From Drosophila pseudoobscura (Eukaryota; Arthropoda; Insecta; Diptera; Drosophilidae), in NCBI RefSeq assembly GCF_009870125.1, contig NC_046683.1, positions 20,593,001 through 20,657,000 of the forward strand: DNA of 64,000 bases, read 5' to 3'. Each line of letters begins with the position of its first letter. Within the stretch, counting starts at the first letter, position 1. Shown piece after piece: positions 55,997 to 64,000 of this stretch. The position numbers and the translations under genes are program-made. Under the pieces are notes generated by a model. That model was not told the origin of the DNA. It did not search any database and saw only the letters and a program-made list of their open reading frames with translations.

Positions 55997-58900
55997 TCGG
56001 CAGGCTGATCTGCGAGGAGGAGCAGTTATCCGCAGTAGTGGAGGTCGCGGGCGTGGAGCTGCAAGCCACGGTGGATACAGGAGCCACCAGCAGTTTCGTG
56101 AGCCGCGAGCTGGCGGACCGACTGAAGGGTGAAGGCCGGGAGGTGGCGGCAAGGAAAAGGGTGAGGTTGGCAGATGGCCATAGCCAGGAGATCACACACC
56201 AGATCGAAACGAAGGTAGGCTTTGGGAACAAGGAGATCCCAATGGTGCTACTCGTATTGCCGGGTGTGATCGACGAGTTAGTGTTGGGATGGGATTTCCT
56301 CCGCGCGGTCGGGGCAGTGGTGACCTGTGCAGGACACAGGGTGGTGATCCCTGCCCAAGATCGGGAACGAGGAGGCCAGGAGGAAAGACTGTCAGTGGCG
56401 AAGGCCGAAGCTGGAGAGACAGGACCGGAATACGCCAACGAGACGGACACGACCCTAAGAACGGCCGCCCGAGAGGTGGCGGAAAGCACAAACGGGAATG
56501 AGGGGGCGAGGGAAGAGCCAGTGGAGGACTTCTTGGCCCGAGAGTTGGAGGCGTTTGCCAAGATCGAGGGGGTGTCTAATGTGGCGGTGCATACAATCAC
56601 CATGAGTGACCCGCAACCGATTAAACAAAGGTATTACCCAAAGAACCCCAAAATGCAGGCCGAGATTAACCAGAAAGTGGACGAACTGTTAGAAAAGGGA
56701 TGCATAGAGCCGTCAAAGAGCCCCTACAGTTCGCCCATAGTGATGGTGAAGAAGAAGAATGGCAAGTGGAGATTGTGCGTGGACTTTCGTCAAGTGAACG
56801 CGAGATCAGTAAAGGACGCATACCCAATGCCCAGGATCGATTACATACTCGATCAGCTGCGGGAAGCAAAGTTCATAAGTAGCCTGGATCTGAAGGATGG
56901 ATATTGGCAGATCCCCCTGGCCGAGAGCAGCCGGCCGATCACGGCGTTCACGGTGCCCGGCAAGGGGCTATACCAATGGAAGGTGATGCCGTTTGGGTTA
57001 CACTCCGCGTCGGCCACCTTTCAACGGGCATTAGACCAAGTGATAGGGCCCGAGATGATGCCGCACGCATTCGCGTACCAGGATGACATAGTGGTCATCG
57101 GGCGAACAGAAGAAGAACACCGAAGAAACCTGAAAGAGGTGTTTCGACGGCTCCGCTTGGCCAACCTGCGGCTGAATGCGGACAAGTGCGAATTCTTCAG
57201 GAAAGAGCTGCGGTATCTGGGCCACAAGGTAACCGGCGAAGGGATATGTACGGACCCCGAGAAAGTCGCAGCCATCGCCGAACTGAAACCGCCGACCAAT
57301 GTCAAGGAGCTAAGGCAGTACTTGGGAGTGGCCTTGTGGTACCGGAGGTTCGTGCCCGACTTCGCCACCCTAGTGCAGCCTCTCACCGGGCTCCTCAAGA
57401 AGAAGACAGAATGGGTCTGGACCCGGGAACGGCAGGAAGCGTTCGAGGAGGTGAAGAGAAGACTAGTGGCGGACCCCGTGCTGGCGTGCCCCGACTTCTC
57501 GAAGAAATTCATCCTGCAGACAGACGCCAGTGATTATGGGCTGGGCGCGATTCTCACTCAGGAGACGGAAAGGGGAGAGCGGGTAATATCGTATGCTAGC
57601 AGGACGCTAAACGGACCCGAAAGGAACTATTCGGCGACGGAGAAAGAATGTCTGGCCATTGTGTGGGCCATACGCCGGTTGAGGCCATACTTGGAAGGGT
57701 ATCGCTTCAAGGTGGTCACGGACCACATGGCTCTAAAATGGTTAAATAGCATAGAGAGTCCGTCGGGAAGAGTGGCGAGATGGGCATTAGAGTTGCAGCA
57801 GTACGACTTTGAAATCGCATACAGGAAAGGACAGCTCAACGTGGTAGCCGACGCACTCTCCCGACAGCCGGTGGAGGAGCGAGGCCGTCGAATAAGAAAT
57901 GTGGAAGGAACACCGCCAGTGGGCGAGCCGCCCTGCAAGTGGTTAGAAGGCATGGCAGAGAAGATCAGGAAAGAAGCCCCAAAGTACCCCGACTATGTGG
58001 AGAAGGGGGGGAACCTGTACCGGCACATTCCGCACCGGGCCGGGAGCGAGGAAGTCGCCTCGTGGAAGTTATGTGTGCCGAAATATGCCCGAGAAAGGGT
58101 TTTAAAGGAGAGCCACGATAACCCGGAGGCAGGCCACGCCGGCGGAAGGAGAACCGCGGCACGGGTGGCGGCAAGGTATTACTGGCCGGGGATGTACAGA
58201 GACGTGAGGGCCTACGTGCGGAAGTGCGAACTGTGTTTGCGTTTTAAGCCAAGTCAGCTACAAGCGGCAGGGGAGATGTTGACACAGGTACCAGAAGAGC
58301 CATGGGCAACGGTATGCGCGGACTTCGTGGGTCCTCTGCCGAGATCGAAGCATGGGAACTCGATGCTGCTGGTGCTAGTGGATCGATTCTCAAAATGGAC
58401 CGAGTTGGTGCCGCTGAGGAAGGCCACAGCCGAGGCACTAATAAAGGCCTGTCGAGAACGCATAATAGCCCGGTTTGGGGCACCCAAAGTCTTCATTACA
58501 GACAATGGGGTGCAGTTTGCGGGCAGGGCATTTAAACGATTTCTGGAGCAGCTAGGAGTCCGCCACCAGTTCACGGCGCCATACACGCCGCAAGAAAACC
58601 CGACAGAGCGAACAAACAGAACAATAAAGACCATGATCGCTCAGTTCACCGAGGGCGATCAAAGGTGTTGGGACGAAAAATGGCCGGAGCTAATGCTGGC
58701 CATGAATTCGGGAGTGTCGGATACAACGGGATATTCACCGGCGTTCGTGGTGCAAGGAAGGGAACCCCGGCTGCCCAAGGCTCTATATGATGAGGAGACG
58801 GTAGGCACGGGGCAGGGCACAGAGACACCGGAAGAAAATGCGAAGAAGTTAAAAGAGCTGTTTCAGTTGGTACGACGAAACTTGGAAAGGGCAGCCCAGG

Positions 58901-59148
58901 ATCAGGCCAGGCACTACAACCTGAGAAGAAGACCGTGGAGACCCAAAGTGGGAGAAACCGTATGGGCCAAACAGCATCACCTGTCCAATGCAGCGGAGGG
59001 ATTCGCCGCGAAGCTGGCACCAAGGTACGATGGGCCGTACCAGATAGAGGACTTCATATCCCCCGTTATCTGCAGCCTAAGAAAGGAGGGCGACAGGAAA
59101 AAGAGAACGGCCCACATACGCGACCTGAAACCCCAGCCCGACGATTGA
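55933..59148 (+). CDS. pol: Pol of Lys-gypsy copy D (protease, RT, RNase H, integrase)
   Basis: Expressed by -1 shift from gag; the frame itself is open from 55543 or earlier. Protease DTGATSSFVS (about 56075). Reverse transcriptase: LCVDFRQVNARS, FISSLDLKDGYWQ, FAYQDDIVVIG (YQDD at 57076-57087). RNase H: LQTDASDYGLGA (Asp), ATEKECLAIVWA (Glu), VTDHMALKWL (Asp). Integrase: HDNPEAGHAGGRR and CELCLRF (HHCC), VCADFVGPL, ITDNGVQFAG and QENPTERTNRTI (D, D, E). GPY/F-type end: PRYDGPYQIEDFI. About 1070 residues, no chromodomain seen. No stop or frameshift, in contrast to copy A gag and the 43-kb fragment. Confidence 0.96.
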   Translation, partial: RPATHAAEGRARVARNGPSSLVGRLICEEEQLSAVVEVAGVELQATVDTGATSSFVSRELADRLKGEGREVAARKRVRLADGHSQEITHQIETKVGFGNKEIPMVLLVLPGVIDELVLGWDFLRAVGAVVTCAGHRVVIPAQDRERGGQEERLSVAKAEAGETGPEYANETDTTLRTAAREVAESTNGNEGAREEPVEDFLARELEAFAKIEGVSNVAVHTITMSDPQPIKQRYYPKNPKMQAEINQKVDELLEKGCIEPSKSPYSSPIVMVKKKNGKWRLCVDFRQVNARSVKDAYPMPRIDYILDQLREAKFISSLDLKDGYWQIPLAESSRPITAFTVPGKGLYQWKVMPFGLHSASATFQRALDQVIGPEMMPHAFAYQDDIVVIGRTEEEHRRNLKEVFRRLRLANLRLNADKCEFFRKELRYLGHKVTGEGICTDPEKVAAIAELKPPTNVKELRQYLGVALWYRRFVPDFATLVQPLTGLLKKKTEWVWTRERQEAFEEVKRRLVADPVLACPDFSKKFILQTDASDYGLGAILTQETERGERVISYASRTLNGPERNYSATEKECLAIVWAIRRLRPYLEGYRFKVVTDHMALKWLNSIESPSGRVARWALELQQYDFEIAYRKGQLNVVADALSRQPVEERGRRIRNVEGTPPVGEPPCKWLEGMAEKIRKEAPKYPDYVEKGGNLYRHIPHRAGSEEVASWKLCVPKYARERVLKESHDNPEAGHAGGRRTAARVAARYYWPGMYRDVRAYVRKCELCLRFKPSQLQAAGEMLTQVPEEPWATVCADFVGPLPRSKHGNSMLLVLVDRFSKWTELVPLRKATAEALIKACRERIIARFGAPKVFITDNGVQFAGRAFKRFLEQLGVRHQFTAPYTPQENPTERTNRTIKTMIAQFTEGDQRCWDEKWPELMLAMNSGVSDTTGYSPAFVVQGREPRLPKALYDEETVGTGQGTETPEENAKKLKELFQLVRRNLERAAQDQARHYNLRRRPWRPKVGETVWAKQHHLSNAAEGFAAKLAPRYDGPYQIEDFISPVICSLRKEGDRKKRTAHIRDLKPQPDD

Positions 59149-60432
59149 GGGACGCAGGGGTGAGAGGGAATGGAGGGAATGGGTCGCCCTAAAAGGGTCG
59201 CGCAGGACCGGGAACGGTCGGGTGCCACGCAGGACACGGGGGAAGGGTGCCGCGCAGGACACGCACGAGACTCGTCAGCACGCAGGGTGACGGACTGGTG
59301 CACTCAGACACGGGGGAAGGGTGCCGCGCAGGACACGCGCGAGACTCGTCAGCACGCAGGGTGACGGACTGGCGCACTTAGATTTAATAAAAAAAAAAAG
59401 GAAGAGCAGGAAAGCTGTGGTTGGAACGATCTGAAAAAAAAAAGAGTGAGAATTAGTAGGAGTAAAGAAAATGAATGCGAGAAGAGGGAAAAGCTCAGCA
59501 AACCTGAACAGGAAACGCGTCCCCGAAAGCTGGGAGGCGAATCCGGGGCCGGGGAGGGTAATCTCAGGCAGCGGATGACCAAAGAAAGCCCAGGGGCCAG
59601 GCTCACGCCTCAACGCGGTCTCACAGGGCAACTACAAGTGTCGGGCCGGAACGACGGGTGCCGCTCATGCGTGGTCTACCGGGCGAGGAGTCGGATGATC
59701 CTCGGGTCCGAGCCACTGTGTGAGGGAGACGCCGGTCAAAAGAGTCCGGCCGGGGGCGCGTAGTAGTTGCCCTGGGATGTGAGCCAAAGATTCCAGCCCG
59801 GGCGGAGGGTCGAAGGACCCGTTGTTCACGAACGGAATCGCGGCAAGCGACCCGCAGTGAGGGCAGAGGGCGAGCTGGAAAGGAAGAAATGGTTAAGTAA
59901 AAGGCATCCGGGTCGGGAGAACTCACCCAGGCCAAGGAGGGTCCAATCAGCACGGGAGGAAGAACAGGGCGACGGTAGCAGGGAAGTAGATTGTAATTAA
60001 AATAAAAGGAGAATATATATATACAGAAAACAAATGTACGTACGCACAAATGGGAAGGGGGTGGGTCCATCAAAGATGAGAAAAAAATATTATCCGTCAG
60101 CCAACACAGAACGCGGCGAGAACACAACAGTATCCAAAAAAAAAAAGACAAGGCGAAGCCGGATAGAGAGCGGAGAGCGCGTCGGTACTCACCCAACCAG
60201 GGGGAAGATGCCGTTAGAGAGCGAGGCCGGTAGAGAGCCAAGCCATGAGCACATACGTAACAACCGTTAGAACCAGGCAAGAGAGGCCGAACCCGACGCA
60301 CCGGCACCGTTAGAGTTAACGACTGGTAATGCAACGCGGGTATATATGCGGGTGGAAGACGGAACGGCGGACACTTGAAGGTAATTATCAACAAGGAGAA
60401 AGCACAGCAAAAAAAAAAAAGAGAAAAAAAAA
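59149..60432 (+). other. Region between pol and ORF3 of copy D, purine-rich
   Basis: 1.28 kb without a convincing gene. It contains the 74-bp tandem duplication (59233-59380) and several A-runs (59388-59399, 59430-59441, 60136-60146, 60410-60431). TATA-like words lie at about 60010-60022 (atatatatatac) and 60341-60347 (tatatat), the latter about 90 bp before the ORF3 start. No polypyrimidine-rich acceptor site stands out before ORF3. The first part is shared with the fragment at 43484-44413. Confidence 0.6.
59233..59380 (+). repeat. Tandem duplication, 74-bp unit
   Basis: Units 59233-59306 and 59307-59380 both begin gacacggggg and contain cagcacgcagggtgacgg; they differ at a few bases. The sister fragment at 43.7 kb has one unit. 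Confidence 0.92.
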
Positions 60433-61017
60433 ATGGAGACGAAACGGCTCAACCACGAGGACGGGAAGAAGAAGATGGAAGACCTCAGGGCGTTCTTGGA
60501 GGAGCAGCAGGCGATAGTGGGGGAGGGGGGCTACCGCGCCGAGGCTTCTCGTCAGCGACGGGCGTCCGTGCTCTCGCGTGGCGACGAGGAGGATTGGTGC
60601 GATGGCTCCCAGTTCCTCCAACTGTTGGCCTCGCCATTGGTATCTCCGGCGCCGTCGGGCCACGATTCCGTGTCACCGACGGTATCCTCAGACGACGGGG
60701 CCGGGGAGATCGAGGACGACGTGATTTGCGTCGACGGTCCACGCGCCCCAACCGCCCAAGAGAAGGCCAGCGTGAGAAGGCCGCGGACCATGCGCGACCG
60801 GGGCGAGGCGTTAAAACGGAAGTTCCAGGAGGCGACGGCGGAGGAGAAGCGCCGGATCCGCCGGGTGCTGGAGGCGGCGCGAATGATCCGACGGCGGAGG
60901 GACGAGCGGCTGGAGGCGCGGCGGCGACAGGAGAGAAAGGCCACCAGGAAGGAGGAGCCCGGCCACGAGAGCGACGAGGCGCCGATGCAGACCCCGGGCC
61001 GAAGAGGCGGGGACTGA
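60433..61017 (+). CDS. ORF3, N-terminal part (extra protein in env position)
   Basis: 194 residues, MET start after an A-rich stretch (aaaaaaaaaatgg). Residues 1-60 are charged (METKRLNHEDGKKKMEDLRA), 60-115 Ser/Asp-rich (SPTVSSDDGAGEIEDDVICV), and 125-180 a very basic, probably helical block (ALKRKFQEATAEEKRRIRRV, RMIRRRRDERLEARRRQ) with nuclear-localisation-like clusters. No signal peptide, membrane segment or furin-like site, so it is not a typical Env. The frame stops at 61015-61017, while coding-like sequence goes on in the +1 frame. I do not recognise a family. It lies between pol and the 3' LTR in the sense orientation. Confidence 0.6.
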   Translation: METKRLNHEDGKKKMEDLRAFLEEQQAIVGEGGYRAEASRQRRASVLSRGDEEDWCDGSQFLQLLASPLVSPAPSGHDSVSPTVSSDDGAGEIEDDVICVDGPRAPTAQEKASVRRPRTMRDRGEALKRKFQEATAEEKRRIRRVLEAARMIRRRRDERLEARRRQERKATRKEEPGHESDEAPMQTPGRRGGD

Positions 61018-62293
61018 GGGGGCGCAGCCCCATGCCAGGGGCGAGCGGGCCACGAATCCCGAGGCCGAATGGCAGCGGCGACTGCAACATGCCGAGGAGG
61101 AGGAAGACGAATTGTGGCAGCCTACGCCACCAGCCGAGGACGAAGAGGGCTCCGAGAGGCGGCCACCGCAAGCCAAGGAGCAGCAGCAGCCGCATCAGCA
61201 GTACCAGCAGCAGCAGCAGCCGCAGCAGCAGCAGCAGCCGCAGCAGCAGCAGCAGCAGCACCAACATCAGCAGCGCCAGCAGCAGCAGCAGCAGCAAGAG
61301 AACGGGCAGTGGCAGCAGCAGCCACAATGGAGGGGACCGGAGGCGGCCGTAATAGGGCCATACGTGTCCCAGGAGGTGAGGACCGCCGTGCGCCAGGGGA
61401 TGGTGTGGCACCATCAGACCCTGCACATCACGTGGGCCTCGGGGCCCGCCCCGTGCGAGACTCAGCCAGAGACCGGCGCCCGGGTGTGGGAGGAGAGCCC
61501 CCTCGGCAGCAACGACAGGGACCCGCGGAGGAGAAACCACAAATCGGATCCCTCGCCGGCGACGGCGGAGGCGGCGACGGCGGAGACGGCGACGGCAGAG
61601 GCGGCGACGGCAGAGGCGGCGACGGCGGAGGCGGCAACGGCGGAGACGGCAACGGCAGAGGCGGCGACGGCAGAGGCGGCGACGGCAGAGGCGGCGACGG
61701 CAGAGGCGGCGATGGCAGAGGCGGCGACGGCAGAGTCGGCGACGGCAGAGGCGGCGACGGCGGAGGCGGCAACGGCGGAGACGGCAACGGCGGAGACGGC
61801 AACGGCAGAGGCGGCGACGGCAGAGTCGGCGACGGCAGAGGCGGCGACGGCGGAGGCGGCAACGGCAGAGGCGGCGACGGCAGAGTCGGCGACGGCAGAG
61901 GCGGCGACGGCGGAGGCGACGACGGCAGAGGCGGTGACGGCGGAGGCGACGGAACACGCGGAGGTCGAGGCGTGGGAACGCGGTCCGTGGGTGTGGCCCG
62001 CGCCGGAGAGGTCGGGGGCGGTCGAGCGCCCAACACTGAAGAGGCAGGCCTCCTGCCCGGAGCCCCAGGCAAGACCCAAGCGGCCGGCCCTGCAGCGGCA
62101 GAGCTCAGCACCGGCAGCCACGGGCCACTGGAAGGCGATCCCGCGGGAGGAGTGGCCGGCGGCAGTGAGCCGCGCACAGGCCCAGATACGCCTCGTGGGT
62201 AGACGTGTGAAAAAATTGGTAAGCGAGCGAGGTACGCGTTACCGCATCGCCATGTCGGCCACGCGCACGGAGGTATTCCGAGAGCAAAAATAA
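60990..62293 (+). CDS. ORF3, C-terminal part (Gln-rich and 15-bp-repeat region)
   Basis: Open in the +1 frame relative to the N-terminal part from before the break; its first ATG is 61112. Order: AEEAGTEGAQPHARGERATN and EEEEDELWQPTPPAEDEEG (acidic), a Gln-rich tract of about 45 residues (61181-61323), a short conserved-looking block (YVSQEVRTAVRQGMVWHHQT), the ATAEA-type repeat (61556-61952), then a Pro/Arg-rich tail with LKRQASCP and LQRQSSAP and a last helical part (AQAQIRLVGRRVKKLVSERG). Stop at 62291-62293. Function unknown. Its end is 390 bp from the 3' LTR. Confidence 0.6.
61181..61323 (+). repeat. CAG-rich tract encoding polyglutamine
   Basis: Interrupted (CAG)n with cac, cat, ccg and cgc interruptions, longest uninterrupted runs of five to six CAG. 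In the ORF3 frame it is Gln with His/Pro; other frames give Ala or Ser. Confidence 0.95.
61556..61952 (+). repeat. Minisatellite, 15-bp unit, about 26 copies
   Basis: Units of the type gcgacggcagaggcg with variants (cggag, agtc, aacgg). It codes for A-T-A-E-A in the ORF3 frame and G-D-G-R-G in the next. It contains no stop in any plus-strand frame, which explains the long overlapping ORFs here. Confidence 0.95.
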
Positions 62294-62665
62294 AGGAAGG
62301 CGGAGAAGAGAAGAAAAAGGGGGGGGGGGGGGGGGGGGGCAGCAGAAACACAAAAGAAAAAAAGGGCAGAACACGCGGGAGAATATGAATAAAGAAAAAA
62401 ACAAAGAAAAGAAGAAAACGGAATATCGACTAGGGGGGGAAGTATCGAGTGGATCGCAGAAGCGCCCCTACACCTTATCGATAGGCGGGAGTCGGCGCCA
62501 GCCAGAAAAGTGCAAGGGCTGACAGCGCCCCCGAGCCAAGGCGCCAGAGGGCGCCAGAACGCCGGCGATCCCAGGTACAACAAAGGGCGCGCGCAACTTC
62601 GGGCCGTTTGAATGAGGAAAGCCCACCCCATCCCGAGATCGCGGAAAACGGAAGTATTCCGCTAC
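62294..62665 (+). other. 3' untranslated part of copy D
   Basis: No gene. Includes AATAAA at 62288-62293, 21 consecutive G's at 62319-62339 and A-rich runs to about 62420. Confidence 0.7.
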
Positions 62666-62682
62666 GGGAAGAAAGAGGGGGG
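62666..62682 (+). other. Polypurine tract of copy D
   Basis: gggaagaaagagggggg directly before the 3' LTR; primer for plus-strand synthesis. Confidence 0.85.
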
Positions 62683-63548
62683 TGTGAGGCACCATGGTTC
62701 CCACAGACCGAGTGCGACCAAAAGCACAGTCGGATAAAAGCTGACGGCCGGCCGGATAAGGCGAAGGTCAGGCCAGATGCCCCCGGTTATCCGGACGCGG
62801 CGAAGAGGCCAAGGGCCTCGAGAGGGGAAGTGCCCTGCTCTCGGAGAGAGAGACACAAGAGAGGCAAAGGAAACGGCGGGATCGGGCCAGCAGTAATTTG
62901 GCGCATGACCAAATAAGGGTACGGGATCACGCCGCCGGCCAGGCCCCGTTACGAAGGCCGTGGAAACCAGGAGACGGCGATGGAAAACTACCGACGCCGA
63001 GCCGGGGCCTGGCAAGGGGCTATAAAAGGAGGCGGCGGCGTCAAAGCGGGTCTCTTTTCCCGCGGATAAGTAAGCGCGCGCGCACGTTGAGACCCGGTCG
63101 AAACGCAAGAGTGATACTCGGTACGAAACAAAGAAGTGTAGTGAAGTGTAGCAGCAGGCAGACAGGCCCCGCCTGCCCCCCAGAGTAAATCTAAGTTAAG
63201 TGAAGATCCCCGTACGCCGGCGGAAGCTAGGAGGGGAGTGCGAGACGTGGAGTGCGGATTCGAGTGGCGGACCAAAGCAATAGCGGAGGTCAACTTGCCC
63301 CAATCAATAGCCTCGACGCTGCCACACCCGACGAGAGCCCCCGCGTGGTGGAGATCGGTAATTAAGAGAAACTGTAACACCTAGCCCTAAGTCCTAATAG
63401 AATTGCGAATAAAGCGAAAATCAAATAAAAAGAAAGTCTTATCATTTGTCGTTGGGGGCAACAATAAAAATACGTTGCTGCGAATCTGCCGACCGCTGAG
63501 CGAGCCCAGCAAACTCAAGCGAGCCCAAAAAAAAGCAGGTTCGTTACA
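62683..63548 (+). repeat. 3' LTR of Lys-gypsy copy D
   Basis: 866 bp, begins tgtgaggcac and ends ggttcgttaca. Nearly identical to the 5' LTR; differences are one base near the start, a C-run and a g/a near 63180, and an A-run and one T near the end. TATA box at 63021-63027. Confidence 0.97.
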
Positions 63549-63552
63549 GTAC

Positions 63553-63686
63553 ATCTGGCAATAGCAAGCAATCGGCTTCCGCTAAGCCACCAAGATTAAA
63601 TATTATATTATATATTATAAAGTTTAACCCAAATCTCTTTTTATTTTGAAATACATAGGTGCCAAAAAAGCTTGGCATCTCAAACA
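63553..63686 (+). repeat. 3' LTR of BEL-A, right part
   Basis: Last 134 bp of the BEL-A LTR after the copy D target repeat. Its end (ctcaaaca) is followed by gttac, the BEL-A target repeat. Confidence 0.97.
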
Positions 63687-63691
63687 GTTAC

Positions 63692-64000
63692 GAAATTGAG
63701 CTGGTCTCGGTAGTGAAAAAGAGAATACGGTTTCCACGTACCTGTGGTCCGAGAAGGAGGGCTCTTCCAGGACCCTCCAGGATACGATGTTCCCGTGTAA
63801 CTCGTGAGAGGCAAGTGTGAGGTCCAGGACCTCCTTGCGGTTTTAATAATGAAGGTGGGATCACTCCCCCAATTTAAAAGGACCATCTGAGTGGTCAGTA
63901 AATAGTTGAAGAGGTACTCACCCCTTTCGTTGGTGTCAGTGCTTCCCCACTGGCAGTGGTGTGCGTTGGCGTCGCACCCTACGATTAGGCCGGTGTCCTT
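63692..64000 (-). pseudogene. LOA copy C endonuclease, cut by right window edge
   Basis: Continuation of LOA copy C beyond BEL-A. On the minus strand it reads LIVGCDANAHHCQWGSTDTN, then GSDPTFIIKTARRSWTS, the same endonuclease as in copy A, with a frameshift after FIIK. The remaining part of ORF2 and ORF1 lies outside the window. Confidence 0.88.

Larger units (their letters stand above)
53733..63548 (+). mobile_element. Lys-gypsy copy D, complete Ty3/gypsy element with third ORF region
   Basis: 9816 bp between gtac repeats (53729-53732 and 63549-63552). LTRs of 863 and 866 bp differ by about two substitutions and three short length changes. Layout: LTR, tRNA-Lys primer site, gag, -1 shift, pol, a 1.3-kb purine-rich gap, ORF3, polypurine tract, LTR. 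Gag and pol are intact, so this copy could be active or recently so. Primer use and long LTRs recall Osvaldo/Ulysses-type Drosophila elements; membership is inferred. Confidence 0.97.
47460..63686 (+). mobile_element. BEL/Pao retrotransposon BEL-A, full length, young, with nested Lys-gypsy
   Basis: Own length about 6.4 kb once the nested element is removed. It is flanked by gttac at 47455-47459 and 63687-63691, a 5-bp target duplication in LOA copy C. The 405-bp LTRs differ at a single base by my reading (c/t in tatagttcag). It has a tRNA-Trp primer site, one long ORF and a polypurine tract. The 3' LTR was later split by copy D. Confidence 0.97.

Noticed and set aside
55866..56603. 245-codon minus-strand ORF, and its twin at 1436-2173 plus
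   Set aside because: Antisense shadow of pol protease in both Lys-gypsy copies.
59149..60432. Env-like ORF or splice acceptor upstream of ORF3
   Set aside because: No hydrophobic signal or membrane segment in any sense frame and no pyrimidine-rich acceptor.
60485..61957. 490-codon minus-strand ORF rich in Arg-Arg-Leu/Cys
   Set aside because: Antisense reading of the ORF3 repeats; the minisatellite and CAG tract lack stops in this frame, and the product is pure low-complexity repeat.
61069..62202. 377-codon plus-strand ORF (Ala- and Gly-Asp-Gly-Arg-rich)
   Set aside because: Same strand, other frame of the same repeats; the +1 frame used for ORF3 has better non-repeat flanks on both sides.
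62319..62339. Run of 21 G's
   Set aside because: Striking but most likely a homopolymer whose length is unreliable in assembly; no function inferred.

Overview
This 64 kb window looks like Drosophila repeat-rich (heterochromatin-like) DNA. Almost every recognisable coding region belongs to a transposable element. The genus call rests on the mix of insect Ty3/gypsy, BEL/Pao, LOA/I-type non-LTR, Tc1, hAT and PIF/Harbinger relics, and on an eEF1-beta retropseudogene with insect-like protein sequence. The obscura group is possible but not shown. I see no intact host gene, rRNA, tRNA gene or CRISPR array.

Left part (1-23.4 kb). A minus-strand copy of a Ty3/gypsy family primed by tRNA-Lys ('Lys-gypsy', copy A) runs off the left edge and ends with its 5' LTR at 4309. 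Next comes a decayed second gypsy whose gag region opens with a RING-H2 module and which is split by a related solo LTR. A plus-strand LOA/I-type non-LTR element (about 7.9-11.57 kb) follows; it carries a processed eEF1-beta pseudogene. Then come mostly unassigned debris (11.6-18.2 kb, with a striking inverted duplication at 15.2-15.5 kb), a gypsy integrase scrap, a minus-strand LOA copy cut by a Lys-gypsy LTR fragment, a TIR element with a GTCY-rich core (20965-22015), and a gypsy pol 3' end.

Middle (23.4-43 kb). An old BEL/Pao element (BEL-B, 23435-30981) holds a Lys-gypsy solo LTR. It is followed by a DNA-transposon graveyard: four Tc1-like relics (one, 35251-37102, still with both ~250-bp TIRs and TA flanks), a BEL-C 3' fragment, a PIF/Harbinger pair (spliced Myb/SANT gene plus broken convergent transposase) and a hAT relic.

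Right part (43-64 kb) is a nest: a Lys-gypsy fragment (43029-44413) adjoins a minus-strand LOA element (44414-47459, resuming 63692-64000). That element is split by a young BEL element (BEL-A, 47460-63686, TSD gttac), whose 3' LTR is itself split by a young full-length Lys-gypsy (copy D, 53733-63548, TSD gtac). The two LTRs of each inner element are nearly identical, so these insertions are recent.

The most interesting objects are in copy D: a canonical GGGAAAC -1 frameshift site joining gag to pol, and, in the env position, a long extra coding region (ORF3) that is not env-like. ORF3 combines a basic charged segment, a glutamine-rich tract and about 26 copies of a 15-bp repeat. BEL-A has a full-length 1795-codon ORF, but its protease motif reads NSG where the related BEL-B copy has DSG.
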